This document shows, piece by piece, positions 51,874-61,836 of a DNA stretch of 64,000 nucleotides. The notes under the pieces are model-generated. The model ran no database searches. It was not told where the DNA came from and worked only from the letters and a program-made list of their open reading frames with translations. Each line of letters begins with the position of its first letter. The first letter of the stretch is position 1. A program made the translations under genes and the position numbers. Location of the stretch: the NCBI GenBank assembly GCA_025594325.1, contig JANHCV010000014.1:496001-560000 (forward strand), written 5' to 3'. This DNA is from Blastocladiella emersonii ATCC 22665. Its lineage: Eukaryota > Blastocladiomycota > Blastocladiomycetes > Blastocladiales > Blastocladiaceae.

Positions 51874-54481
51874 CATGGAAGCCAATGAACTACATGCAAT
51901 GCGCTTCTCGGACCTGCCAGCGGAACTGGTCATCGTGGTGATCCAGCTTGCGATCCCACGACTTGCCGTCCTACTTGCGACCACTGGCTTCGCGGCGGGT
52001 GGCGGCGGAGCCGAGGACTCAATGGGTTTGGCGATTCAACTACGCTCTACAGCCTGAGCGTTGTGGGTGGCAAACCCAGTCTCGCGTTTTACAGAGGCCG
52101 CAGCCGGTCCTTGACCCAAATGTCGTGCCGCTCGCGCGGTACCTGCACCGTTTGGCAGATCTTCAACTGGAATTGCCTCAACACCAGGCGGCCGACAAGA
52201 AACGTTGGCTTCCTGATGTCGACGTGTTCGATGAGCCGACCCTGCAGCGCTTCATTTCGCGGTTCAAGCATGAGCCGGTCCCCTTCCCTGACTGCATTCG
52301 GAGCGACGAACCGAGTATGTGCATTCTCTCTCGAGAACAACGTTATTACGATCTCGCGCAGCTATCGCCTGTCCCCAACTTCTTCGCTCTTCGGCAGCTA
52401 GCGGTCATGTTCGTAGCGCAAGGCCGAACCAACCATTTGCGCACTGTTCTTGAGGCGCTCCCGCGATCTCATCTTTATTGTCAGTCACCGTATGCGCCTG
52501 CAACACTGGGAGCAACTCGACGTGGACTGGCGGCACAATGTTCGCAGGGAAATTGCAGACCACGCACGTAACACGAACAGGACCTTCGACGGTCAACTCC
52601 TCGATCACTGGCCAACCTTTCTTGAGTACCTCGCCCTTGTGGCTCTCAAGTGGTGGCGCCCCGAGGTGCTTTCAGCCCTTGACTCGCCCGAGTACGGTTT
52701 TGACAAGACCGACGTTATCTACTCGTTTTTCCTGTTCAGCCACCTGGACATTGGCGTGGCAACCTGCCATGCCGAGCTTCCAACGGAACTCGTCATTGCT
52801 ACCCTGCGCTGGTTTACCGGCGAGCGCGGATGACATGTTGACCGCGAACACACACCCTCGGTGGCCATATTCTTCGTCTGAAACGCCAGCACTGAATGTC
52901 TACTTGCGATGATGCAGCTGCTTGACACGCGAGACGCGTTCGTTGACATCGATCCGGATTATCGGTGGTTGCTGATCGATGCCGTGCTCGGCGGGACCTG
53001 CCTTGACAAGATTATTGATTCGGGGGAGCTGGGTGGGTTCGAGAACCGGATTCTGACACTCGCGCAGCTCGGTGTTATTTGCGACTGGCTCGGCTGGTCG
53101 ACGCTTCTTCCATTGCTCGTCCGCTCCAAGTCTCCAAACTTGCACCGCTTCGCAGCGCAGGTTCATGAAATTCATGTTGAGGCGTACAGCGGAGGTATGT
53201 GATGGTCGCACCGCACCGCATTGGACGAGTGTTTGACCGTTTTTGCATTCGTAGCGATCCTGGACTCGTTGAAAACTGACGAGTACGGATGCTCACTCGC
53301 TGGCCGCACTGTGGGCGATTCTGGCCCAGTTGAAGCTCGTGAGGTTGCCACCATCATTCACGAAACCGCCTCGATTGCAGAGCTTCGAATTCGTCGTGGC
53401 TTTCATGCGCCTGGGTTCATCAATCGCGTTGCGCTGATCGCGCTCGCCAAACTGGGCGCGCTCAACGACGTGATGGCCTTCATTCCCAACTATCAGGGCG
53501 CGTTGTTCGTCTTCCGCGATTATGATTGCGCAATCTGCGGATATTATTCCAAATTTCAAGTTCGGTTTGAGCCGGCATTTTGTGTCCCGTACGGACGTCT
53601 TCTCATTGCACTGCTTTGCGACCAAACGACAGCGCCGGAGGTGCTTCAGGCGCTTAGTCGCCATGTGAATGCTCAGGAGGCGCCCTACCCGATGAGCTAC
53701 CAATCGCCGCGCAACATGCGTCCGAGCGCTCACTGGCACTTTCATCAATATCTCCTTCCCGAGGTCCGGTCCGGCGCGGGCCCACTTCCGCGCTGGGGAT
53801 CGAGCGTTTACGCGTATATTAACTCGTTGCCGCTCGTCAGCTTCGAGCACGACGACTTGCGCAAAGTGCTGCCGCCCATCGCTGTGCCAGATAAATTTTC
53901 AGACCAAGCGGAGGAATCTTACTTGTACTCGGCTCTTGAACCGGTCGCCCGAGCCGCCAACAGCTCCTCGCCGCGGCCGACCGACCTTCCTGACGCGACG
54001 TGGGCGCCGTGGCAGTACGCCGTCCACACTGTACTCAACAAGGTTCCCAACTTGACTCTCACGGCCGACATGATCCCCGAGGAAGTGCGCGAGCTTCTCT
54101 TCTCGCACGAGGCGCTCGCCCGCGCCAGCACCTTGCGTCGCGATGAGACCGCGCGCGGCTTGACTGGACCAGGCACCGATACGGTGTGGATCATCGAGCA
54201 GCTTTACCACGCAGCTCCAAAGGTTCTTATCAACGATCTCATGCGCGTGGGCGTGGAGAGCTCGGTATGCGTCTGGCAAATGCTCCCGCGCGGCGCGCTG
54301 GATGGCCTGCGGTCCCCCCGAATGGCTGCTCGCCGCGGCGCGCGTCATCACCGGCGACGAGAGTGATGTCCTGCGAGAGGCAACACTTTCCCTCTTCCAC
54401 GCTGCGGTCGAAACCGCGAAATCGGACGAGTTCCGCGCCATGTTTCGCGCTGAGTGCGAGCACTTCGCGGTTGGAACTTGA
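51874..54481 (+). pseudogene. F-box-like superfamily member B2, broken
   Basis: It starts like B1 (MEANELHAMRFSDLPAEL). Lesions by comparison with B1 are a frameshift near 52010, another near 52490, in-frame TGA codons at 52831 and 52879, and a frameshift at C6 (54314-54319). Family blocks remain clear: FLEYLALVALKWWRPE, IDAVLGGTCLDKIID, the conserved intron (53195-53254, GTATGT...GTAG), TDTVWIIEQLYHAAPKVLIN and LPRGALDGLRSP, ending with FRAMFRAECEHFA. The central HWHFHQYLLPE block is shared with B1 (HWHWYKLILP). With at least five lesions this copy is dead. Confidence 0.8.
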
Positions 54482-54789
54482 AAGATGTCCTCTCCCGGCT
54501 GAGGAATGGTGTGGTTTGGTTTGAATCAACGTGATTCATTATCGAACGCTGAGTGAACTTAGGAATTTTCCCTTGTTCTTCGCACGTTGAGACCAGGGCT
54601 GCAGTTGAGACGCGTTTTGAAAATACGTGAAGTTCACGCGCCAAAGTTGAGACGCGTCTCGACACAAGCAAGCGAAGGCGGTGTGGGCAAATGCCCGTGG
54701 AGTGTCAGTTTCAGTCTAGATCTTGCTGATGTACAAAATATTTACATTCAGGACACAACCTGCATCCAAGCCGTAAAGCAACCCGACCT
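54482..54789. other. Spacer between convergent B2 and C1
   Basis: Holds two GAGACGCGT repeats, one of them a palindromic GAGACGCGTCTC at about 54649. No ORF is supported. The same repeat occurs upstream of A1, A2 and B1. Confidence 0.4.
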
Positions 54790-57105
54790 TCACTCTTCCT
54801 GGCGCAGAACTCCAAGCGCGCGCTTGGCACGGAGCGACCCCATGGTCCGCGGCGCCGCGTAGAGGGCATCGGCGAACGCGTCCGAGAAGATGGTCGCCGG
54901 CGCGACGTGCGCGAGCTCCTTCATCGCGTCGGATCCCTCGGTGCGCTCCGTGAGCTTGATGGCGACGTGCACCAACTTTTTCACGTCCCAGACGCCGTCG
55001 AGAGCACCTTCGGGGACACACATCCAGAACTCGAGCGGGAGCGCGGATGCCAGCGGCGAGTCGCGGAACAGGCCGAGCACGTATTGTGGGTCGACGCACA
55101 GCAGCGTCGCGACGAATTGCATGTTCGGGTACGGGACCGTGAGGCCGCAGTCGCACGCGGGCGCAGGCTCGACGAGAGTCCGCGGTAAGCCTGGGTGCAG
55201 GAGAAGCGAGTCAACGGCCTGTTTCACGTTTAAAGGCAGGCGTTCGATGGGCATCGCGGCGGGGTCGATCTCGATCAGCTCCTTCAGAGTGCTAAAGAAG
55301 GGCTTCTGCCACCAGAGCGGGCATTTGCTGCACGTCGAACGACCATCGCCGAGCGGCAAAGTGAACGTTGCCAGCGGCTGGAGGTTGAAGGCCTTGATGA
55401 GCAATGCGACGTGCGCGGCGGCAGTTTCCGTGCCGCAGATGGACGCCACAGCAGCGTCGTGTGTGGCGGGATCGCAGAGCATAGCAATGGAGAGACTTGC
55501 TGTGGCAGCGGGGAGAGGGTTGTCATCAAAAGCGCCGTGGATGCCAAAGATTGCGTTCAAAAGGAGAAATTGCGTCCATGAAGAGGCTCCGCTAGGCTTG
55601 TTCGCGAAAAGCCGTGAAAGAACAGCAGGTGTTCCGGACGATTTCATCAAGTGCCCCCGAAGCTCCGAGACCATGCTCGCCAGAAGCTCGTCGAAGCGGT
55701 CTGAAAAGTACCGAAAGGCGAACTCGACAATGACGGCTGGGTGGAGACGGGAATCGAATGGAAGACTGGCGATAAACACTAAAAGGACGGTACGCGGATC
55801 AGCCGCTGAACCGTTGACAACTGAAGCATACGTACTTTCCGAGAGCGTGTTTTTGAGTCGGCCGCCGAGCTGCGCTCCCACGAGAGCCGACAAGGTCGCG
55901 GTGTGCGCTGAAATGGGCCCTTGAAGCAAGATACGCAGGCTCTGAATCCAGAAACCGGGTGCAAGGAAGCCGTGACTGCCAATCGTGACAAGAAACTCCG
56001 CGAACTCTGGTCGCAGCTTCCAAAAATCCTGGGCCCGAACCGTGATCGAGTTGACCAGGTTTGGGTTGAAGAAAGGATCTGGGGCACAGTCGCGATGGCG
56101 CTCCAGGAGATACGCAAGGAGCGCAGGAGAACGATATAGTGACAGTTTGCGAGCCAGATAGTCGCCGTTGATTATAGCGAGCGGAGGGTCGCTCCAGCTG
56201 TGGGAGAGCAGAAGCTTGAGGAAGTAGAGCGCCATGTCAACAACTGGTTCAGCGGTGGTGATTTGAGAGCACACGAAACTCGCAACGTTCCGTTTGCGCA
56301 TGTTTTTGTACAGCTGCGCAGTGTCGCAGCCGAAGCGCGGGTCGATGGCGACTTCAAGCTTGGCACGCTTCAGAAAGAAGAGAGCGTGGTGGGCGATCAC
56401 GTCCGCAACGCGAGGTTCGGCAGACAAGATGCGGAGCTCGTTCGTGACATATGGCGAATCGCGGGCGATAGCCGAGAGGTTGGGGTGGAGCGAGTTCCAC
56501 ATGACCCACGGAAGTCGAGCAAGAAGCAGTGCAGGCGCTCGAGCAAGTGCAGCCTCAAGCAGGTGTCGCAAAGTATCGGGCGACCCGGTGTGAACGAGTT
56601 CGATCAGACCTTGCAGGAACGAAAGAGCCGGATGCGCTGTAGCTGGAAGGCATTGCTCGTCGATCAGGTTGAAGCCCTCGCGAACTTCGTCTGAGGCGAG
56701 TCGCGGGTCGAAGGTCAAGGCGCGGAGCGAGGGTGGCAGCAGAGCAAGGAGGCATTCCATGGTGGCAATGAAAAGCGGCTGAAGCTGTGAAATATCGGAC
56801 GCGCCGTGGATACTGAGCACGCCGCTCATCGTCGTTTCAAGGATCGAGGTTTCTTCGTCCGAGTCCATTTCATCGCTGTACTCCTCGTATAAATCTTGCC
56901 ACCGTTGCTCAATCCAAGCCCGCTTCACCCGAAGCTCGCGCAGGTCAGGGATAAACGCGCGCGTTGCGAGGTAGATGCGGCGGCGCGGCGCGGCCAGCTG
57001 AAGGACCGCCACCAGGAGCTCCGGCGGGAGCGCGGACAAGTTCATGGTGCCATAAATCGCAGGTTGCAGCAGGTCGTGCGGCGTATTCATTGGTAGCGGA
57101 TCCAT
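54790..57105 (-). CDS. F-box-like superfamily protein, member C1 (intact, intronless)
   Basis: An uninterrupted ORF from ATG 57105 encodes 771 aa. The leader MDPLPMNTPHDLLQPAIYG is followed by the F-box-like LPPELLVAVLQLAAPRR and an acidic stretch (YSDEMDSDEE). A long helical region contains VADVIAHHALFFL and the DPRFGCD motif. Near the end come STCSKCP, CDCG and PEGALDGVWD. Unlike A1, A2, B2 and C3 it has no mid-gene intron, which suggests intron loss, possibly by reverse transcription. No catalytic motif is present. The order and spacing of blocks match the A group despite low overall identity. Confidence 0.8.
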   Translation of the reverse strand: MDPLPMNTPHDLLQPAIYGTMNLSALPPELLVAVLQLAAPRRRIYLATRAFIPDLRELRVKRAWIEQRWQDLYEEYSDEMDSDEETSILETTMSGVLSIHGASDISQLQPLFIATMECLLALLPPSLRALTFDPRLASDEVREGFNLIDEQCLPATAHPALSFLQGLIELVHTGSPDTLRHLLEAALARAPALLLARLPWVMWNSLHPNLSAIARDSPYVTNELRILSAEPRVADVIAHHALFFLKRAKLEVAIDPRFGCDTAQLYKNMRKRNVASFVCSQITTAEPVVDMALYFLKLLLSHSWSDPPLAIINGDYLARKLSLYRSPALLAYLLERHRDCAPDPFFNPNLVNSITVRAQDFWKLRPEFAEFLVTIGSHGFLAPGFWIQSLRILLQGPISAHTATLSALVGAQLGGRLKNTLSESTYASVVNGSAADPRTVLLVFIASLPFDSRLHPAVIVEFAFRYFSDRFDELLASMVSELRGHLMKSSGTPAVLSRLFANKPSGASSWTQFLLLNAIFGIHGAFDDNPLPAATASLSIAMLCDPATHDAAVASICGTETAAAHVALLIKAFNLQPLATFTLPLGDGRSTCSKCPLWWQKPFFSTLKELIEIDPAAMPIERLPLNVKQAVDSLLLHPGLPRTLVEPAPACDCGLTVPYPNMQFVATLLCVDPQYVLGLFRDSPLASALPLEFWMCVPEGALDGVWDVKKLVHVAIKLTERTEGSDAMKELAHVAPATIFSDAFADALYAAPRTMGSLRAKRALGVLRQEE

Positions 57106-57246
57106 GGTCGGTGCGGGGTCGAGAGCTGAGCCCACCAAGCTTGAGGCGACGATTTCGCGTCACGCCACCCGAACGGCGAAGTTCGAAAGCGTGACTCGAC
57201 GGCGAGGCGAGCGGTCCTCCCTCTCCTCCAAACACCCTACACTGCC

Positions 57247-59091
57247 ATGGAAACTGTATTAGACTCTATGCAACTTGCTCCGCCGACACTCGAGACGCTG
57301 CCCGTCGACATTGAGCGCGCCATCGCGCCATACTTTTCGCTCCGCGACGCGGCCGCCGTTCGCGGCTGCAGCCGCGCTCTTGCATCTTCTGAGCTGTGGC
57401 GCGGCAATAAAGAGCATTGCATCTTGTTTGCCCTCGCATCGGGCGACAGGACCACCTTTCTTGCACTTTTGCCGCCGTACTTTGGCCCGCACGTCCTCGC
57501 CAAGCCTGGGATGCGGCCGGACTCGCACCGCAAGTGGCCCATTCACCGCGTCATCCGCTTGCTCGAGACCATGGTCCGCCGCGACATCGGCCCCGGTCCG
57601 GCGTGGAAAGCTTTGCAGACGTACTGCCACGGCAAGCTTCCCATCGACTTGCACCTCTATGTCAAGCTCCATACCATGGCCACCAAGCAGCGCGCCCTCA
57701 ACGCAATTATGGTGCTCGCCGCGCTCAAGAATCGCAACGGCAAAAACGTGCACGACGTACACTTGGCTTACCTCGACACGACCTGCAAGCCGATCCAACA
57801 CTGCTTGAGCATCCTCGAGGACGGCAACTTTGCGCCCGACTTCGCCGAGCCACTTGTCCGCGCAAAGCTCTACAGCGCCTGTCGCCAGAGTCCGGGCACC
57901 CTCGACCCGGAGGGTTTGACGAAGCATCACCGAGCAGCGGCGCGGGCGCTTTTGCAGCAACCACCCAAAGTCGTGCTTGACATTCTTCTCGATGCGCCGC
58001 GCCAAGCCGAGCTGCGCGCCAGCGACCCCGCTTGGTGCATGCGATTCCTTCTTCGCGCTTTTGTCGCGGAATCTCTTCGCGGCGGTGGCGCACTGCCGAA
58101 TGCCCGGCTTCTTGCCGATCTCTCCATTCTCGCCGATAACGCGGGGTACCGTGGCGACGGCGAGCCCGTCGTGCGAGTCGAGTACGTGAACGGGGTGGAG
58201 CCCGTCCGCGAACGCGTGCACGCGCTCCTTCCGCTCGATCCTGAGCGTCGCGCAGCTGCGCTCGCCAAGCTCGATGGCCTGCTCCGCTTGGTCGGACCGC
58301 ACGCACTCGGCGGCAAAGCTTACAGCGAATCGTGGCGCACCGCTTACGCCCTTCCTCGCGTGCGCCCCGGGTTCGCCCACGAGTTCACCGAGCAAGTTCG
58401 ATGGTGGCGGCCGCACAAAGACACTTTCCGCGCGATTGCTGGCATTTACGTGATTGGAATCACTCCATACAATACCAACGGCGCATTCGCGGTCGAACTC
58501 GCGCGACGGATCCCATTCACTCTCGACTATCACTACTTCACGCTTCCAGAGGCTTACCAGTGCCCCGAGGAACCAAACGTGTGGACTCTGCGGACTGAGC
58601 CGTACTCGGATCTCGAGTGGCGCGACTTCCACGCTGCAGTGATCGCGGCCGAGCACGAGCGCTGGCGCGCGGACCCAAAGGCGCTCCAGTCGATGGTGTC
58701 CGAATGGGAACGGATTGTACGGTCGAGCGACTGCGCCGCGATCCAGGCTCTGATTGATCTCGAGTACCCTGGCGCGCCGCTGCCCGGGACCAACGAGCCG
58801 CTCGACGCGGCCCCGCTTGGCGTAAACGGACTTGGCCTTCAGATGATCACTGTCGTCAAGTGCTGCTTGCGGAGTCCGCGACTCAAGGAACCATTCGTCA
58901 AGGGCATCGCGACGCTTCGCGGACGGCCGTGGCACCTCTCGCCGCAGTTTGTCGACCTGCTCATCGCGTCGTGGTGGGGTCCGCAGGAGCAGGACGCGGT
59001 TCGCGCGTTCCTCGAAGCGGCGCGGACTGATGGGCGAATTACAGACGAGTTGTGGGACAAGCTCACGGCCCGGTTCGAAATCGCGCCGTGA
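57247..59091 (+). CDS. F-box-like protein D1, 614 aa
   Basis: Single exon from ATG 57247. The N-terminus has a fair F-box match: LETLPVDIERAIAPYFSLRDAAAVRGCSRAL, preceded by METVLDSMQL. The rest is helical, with Trp-rich patches (QVRWWRPHKDTFRAIAG, LLIASWWGPQEQDAVRAF). It lacks the CxxC and GALDG boxes of the A, B and C members, so it is either a distant relative or an independent F-box gene. A substrate-adaptor role is possible. It is divergent from C1, with 141 bp between starts. Confidence 0.72.
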   Translation: METVLDSMQLAPPTLETLPVDIERAIAPYFSLRDAAAVRGCSRALASSELWRGNKEHCILFALASGDRTTFLALLPPYFGPHVLAKPGMRPDSHRKWPIHRVIRLLETMVRRDIGPGPAWKALQTYCHGKLPIDLHLYVKLHTMATKQRALNAIMVLAALKNRNGKNVHDVHLAYLDTTCKPIQHCLSILEDGNFAPDFAEPLVRAKLYSACRQSPGTLDPEGLTKHHRAAARALLQQPPKVVLDILLDAPRQAELRASDPAWCMRFLLRAFVAESLRGGGALPNARLLADLSILADNAGYRGDGEPVVRVEYVNGVEPVRERVHALLPLDPERRAAALAKLDGLLRLVGPHALGGKAYSESWRTAYALPRVRPGFAHEFTEQVRWWRPHKDTFRAIAGIYVIGITPYNTNGAFAVELARRIPFTLDYHYFTLPEAYQCPEEPNVWTLRTEPYSDLEWRDFHAAVIAAEHERWRADPKALQSMVSEWERIVRSSDCAAIQALIDLEYPGAPLPGTNEPLDAAPLGVNGLGLQMITVVKCCLRSPRLKEPFVKGIATLRGRPWHLSPQFVDLLIASWWGPQEQDAVRAFLEAARTDGRITDELWDKLTARFEIAP

Positions 59092-59445
59092 GAACCTTTT
59101 TACACGCACGCGGCAGCGCGGATAAGCTGTCCTCCGCCCCGACACGCGCTCATCATCGAAAGCTAATAAATATGATAGATTCACCGCATTCGGGAAGCTG
59201 TCCCGCTTGGGCTCGTTGGACACGAGTCGAAGGTCTCACCTCGAACCTGCATGATTTGTAAGATCCTACTCAGTGCGCGCCCGTGGTCGTCTCGAAAGCG
59301 GCGAGCGTCTGAAGCATCTCGCGGAGCGCATCCAGATACTTAGCTCAGCTCACGGTGAACTTAAAGATCGCCATTGGCAACGAGGTCAGCGTCACGCGCT
59401 CGCCAGGAATGAGATCGCAAGCGACTATATTACAACAGTGAAACA
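59092..59445. other. Spacer downstream of D1
   Basis: 354 bp without a supported ORF or repeat. It probably contains the 3' untranslated regions of D1 and of the minus-strand His/Gly-rich gene. Read on the minus strand, a TGATCTCATTCCTGG-like stretch near 59410 is unremarkable. Confidence 0.35.
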
Positions 59446-60231
59446 TTAGACAGAGACGAGGGTAGAAGCACTGGACAAGGTCGTCGGGGCACGATTGACA
59501 GCGCGGCTGGTGCGGCTGGTTGGAGAATATAATCGCGTTGGACGAGTTACTGCTGTCGTCGCGCCGTCGCGTTGGGTCAAGGACTTGGCCATCATCGCAT
59601 TGTGCTGAGCCAGCTGATCCTCGAACCTCAAGGGGGCGCGGGCAGAAGACGACGCGCCACGACGCTGATTTGGGCCGGTCGCTGATGTCGCCGCGCCGTT
59701 GGGTTGGGTCAAGGATTTGGCCATCATCGCCCTGTGCGGAGCCAGCTGCTCCTGGAAACTCACAGTGGTCGTGACCACTTTCTGCGACTTTTTCTGGGTG
59801 ATTGGCCGGGCGTCATGGCGATGGGGAACCGCGTCCACCTTTACGTCACTCTTGGCGGGCGCTGCTGGGCTCGAATCGGTGGCCGCGACTAGCGGACTTG
59901 AAGGTGTCCAAATGGACACGGCCAGCAGCGCTGGAAGCATGGCCTCGAGTGCATCCATGACTTTGACCCATTGCGCGCGCGAGTTGACGGTTCGCGAAGC
60001 AGGAATGCTGGTCCCGCTCTCCATGTGCTTGGCGAGCTTACGAGCGAGCGACGCCAAACGAAAGAGGTCAACCGTTTTCACGGCGACAAGGTTTTCGGGT
60101 TCCACAGTCGCCTTTTGGTGGGCCCGAACGTCGCGCAGCGCACGAAGCGGAAGCGCGGTGCCGTGGCCATGGTCATGGCCATGGCCATCATCATGGTCTC
60201 GGTCATAGCAAATTTCTTGACTCATCGTCAT
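59446..60231 (-). CDS. Hypothetical His/Gly-rich protein with an internal repeat, about 261 aa
   Basis: ATG at 60231 (MTMSQEI; a second ATG at 60225). The N-terminus has DHDDGHGHDHGHG, a likely metal-binding run. A helical middle (VDLFRLASLARKLAKHMES) is followed by two copies of a 20-residue block, LAPHRAMMAKSLTQPNGAA and LAQHNAMMAKSLTQRDGAT, about 40 residues apart. No family is recognised. It lies 53 bp downstream of truncated C2 on the same strand. A GTATGC...TATACAG splice pair (about 60315 to 60232) could link the two transcripts, but the phase I read gives a stop after nine codons. Confidence 0.5.
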   Translation of the reverse strand: MTMSQEICYDRDHDDGHGHDHGHGTALPLRALRDVRAHQKATVEPENLVAVKTVDLFRLASLARKLAKHMESGTSIPASRTVNSRAQWVKVMDALEAMLPALLAVSIWTPSSPLVAATDSSPAAPAKSDVKVDAVPHRHDARPITQKKSQKVVTTTVSFQEQLAPHRAMMAKSLTQPNGAATSATGPNQRRGASSSARAPLRFEDQLAQHNAMMAKSLTQRDGATTAVTRPTRLYSPTSRTSRAVNRAPTTLSSASTLVSV

Positions 60232-60283
60232 CCTGTATACATGGTTGGTTGATGCGGACGGCGAGCACAGAAATGCGGCGCGG

Positions 60284-61516
60284 TTAGGTGTTGTCACGGC
60301 GGAACCTAGAGCATACTTGAGATAAATATGACGACGTGGCGGCGATGGTTGGGAAGCTGTATCTCTTGGGCGGACTCACCCGCCTGTTTATGAGGGGAAC
60401 CGAGCGCGCGCACAGCATCGCTCTTTGCTCCACGGTTGAGTGCAGCGAAAAGTTCGAAGACGCATTGCGCCGCCTGACAGTGAATGCGCGGGACGCGTAG
60501 TGAGTAGCCAGATACGCGAGCGGTGCGGGCGAACGACATTTACACAGCTCGAGCGCGATGAAGGAGCCGCTAATTACAGTGAGCGGAGATTTTCCCCAGC
60601 TGTTGGCGAGCAGCAGCTCAAAAAAGTAAAGAGCATCCTCAGTTGAGATGTCTTCGCCAACAATCTTGTCACACACCAGCTTCGAAGCGGAAAAATTAGG
60701 CATGTTCTTGTACAGCTGAGCAGCATCGCAGCCGAAGCAAGGATCAGTGACGAGGGCAAATCTCACTCTGTCCATGCGCACAAGCGCGAGATGAGCAAGG
60801 ACGTCGGCGACTCGGGGGTCGAGTGACATTCGACGGAACTCGTGGAAAAGATCGGGCGTCTCGTCGGATAGCTCGAGGAGGCGAGGGTGCAGCCCGATCC
60901 ACAGAATCCACGGCAGTCGGGCGAGCAGCACTGCAGGGGCTCGCGCACGCGCTGATTCAAGCACATGGCGAAGAGTTGCGTGAGATCCGTCGTAAATCAG
61001 CCCAATCAAGATCTGGAGGAGCGCTAGCAGCGGGTGTTTGGTCGCGGGGAGATACCCGTCCTTGACAAAGTTGAAAGCTTGACGCAACACGTTGCACGTC
61101 CGGGCGGAATCGTTTGCCAAGTCGCGGAGCGAGGGCTCAATAAGATCAACGAGGCAGTCCACGGTAGCGAATTGCAGCGTTTCCAGTGAAGCGAGCTGAA
61201 GCAATTCATTGCCGCTGGCGTGTTCAAGCACGCCGCTCATAGTCTTGGCAAGAGTCAGGCCGACGTGCTCTTGATCGGTTTCAAAGTGATGCTCGGCAAA
61301 CAAACAATACCAGCAACGGTCAATCCACACACGCATTACGCGCAAGTCGGCGCAAATCGCGAAAAGAGCGCGGGAGGCGAGTCCCGCGGCGCGGCGCGGT
61401 GTAGCGAGCTGGAGAACCATATGCATGAGGTCGACAGGGAGTGACAACAGATTGGTAGGGCCATAAATCGCAGATTGCAGCAAGTCATTTGCGTTTTTCA
61501 TGGGAGGTACATCCAT
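60284..61516 (-). CDS. F-box-like superfamily member C2, C-terminally truncated
   Basis: ATG 61516 begins MDVPPMKNANDLLQSAIYG, almost the C1 leader, then LPVDLMHMVLQLATPRR. The DPCFGCDAAQLYKNM block matches C1. Similarity fades after about residue 370 (PAPLAYLATHY), and the ORF ends at about 410 aa. The second half of the family, with the CxxC, CxC and GALDG boxes, is missing. It is either a 3'-truncated pseudogene or a short isoform. Downstream DNA instead encodes the His/Gly-rich protein. Confidence 0.6.
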   Translation of the reverse strand: MDVPPMKNANDLLQSAIYGPTNLLSLPVDLMHMVLQLATPRRAAGLASRALFAICADLRVMRVWIDRCWYCLFAEHHFETDQEHVGLTLAKTMSGVLEHASGNELLQLASLETLQFATVDCLVDLIEPSLRDLANDSARTCNVLRQAFNFVKDGYLPATKHPLLALLQILIGLIYDGSHATLRHVLESARARAPAVLLARLPWILWIGLHPRLLELSDETPDLFHEFRRMSLDPRVADVLAHLALVRMDRVRFALVTDPCFGCDAAQLYKNMPNFSASKLVCDKIVGEDISTEDALYFFELLLANSWGKSPLTVISGSFIALELCKCRSPAPLAYLATHYASRAFTVRRRNASSNFSLHSTVEQRAMLCARSVPLINRRVSPPKRYSFPTIAATSSYLSQVCSRFRRDNT

Positions 61517-61836
61517 TGCAGACCAAGGCCGGGGCGGCGTGGGAGCGTGGGCTGCGTGGCTTGCCCTTTCGCTGACACACGCCGCTGGCCGGACGCGTTG
61601 CGCCTCATCCATCAACCGTATGCGTTCAGCATACATGCCTCAGGTGCGGCAGTAAACGGCGTGCATATGACGCCCCGTTGATGAGTTGGTTCAACCACCA
61701 GTGAGCAGCCAGCATCTGAGATATGGTTCGTTTCGCGTAGGCATTGACTCTTTCAGCCGCTAGGCCAGACAACTCTGCTATACTTCTCAAAAAAACAGAT
61801 CATATCCTGAACACAGAAGATGACGTACTATTACGT
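61517..61836. other. Spacer between C2 and C3
   Basis: 320 bp holding the C2 promoter and the C3 3' flank. I see no CACGTG at the usual 77-90 bp position before C2, nor any ORF. Confidence 0.35.
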
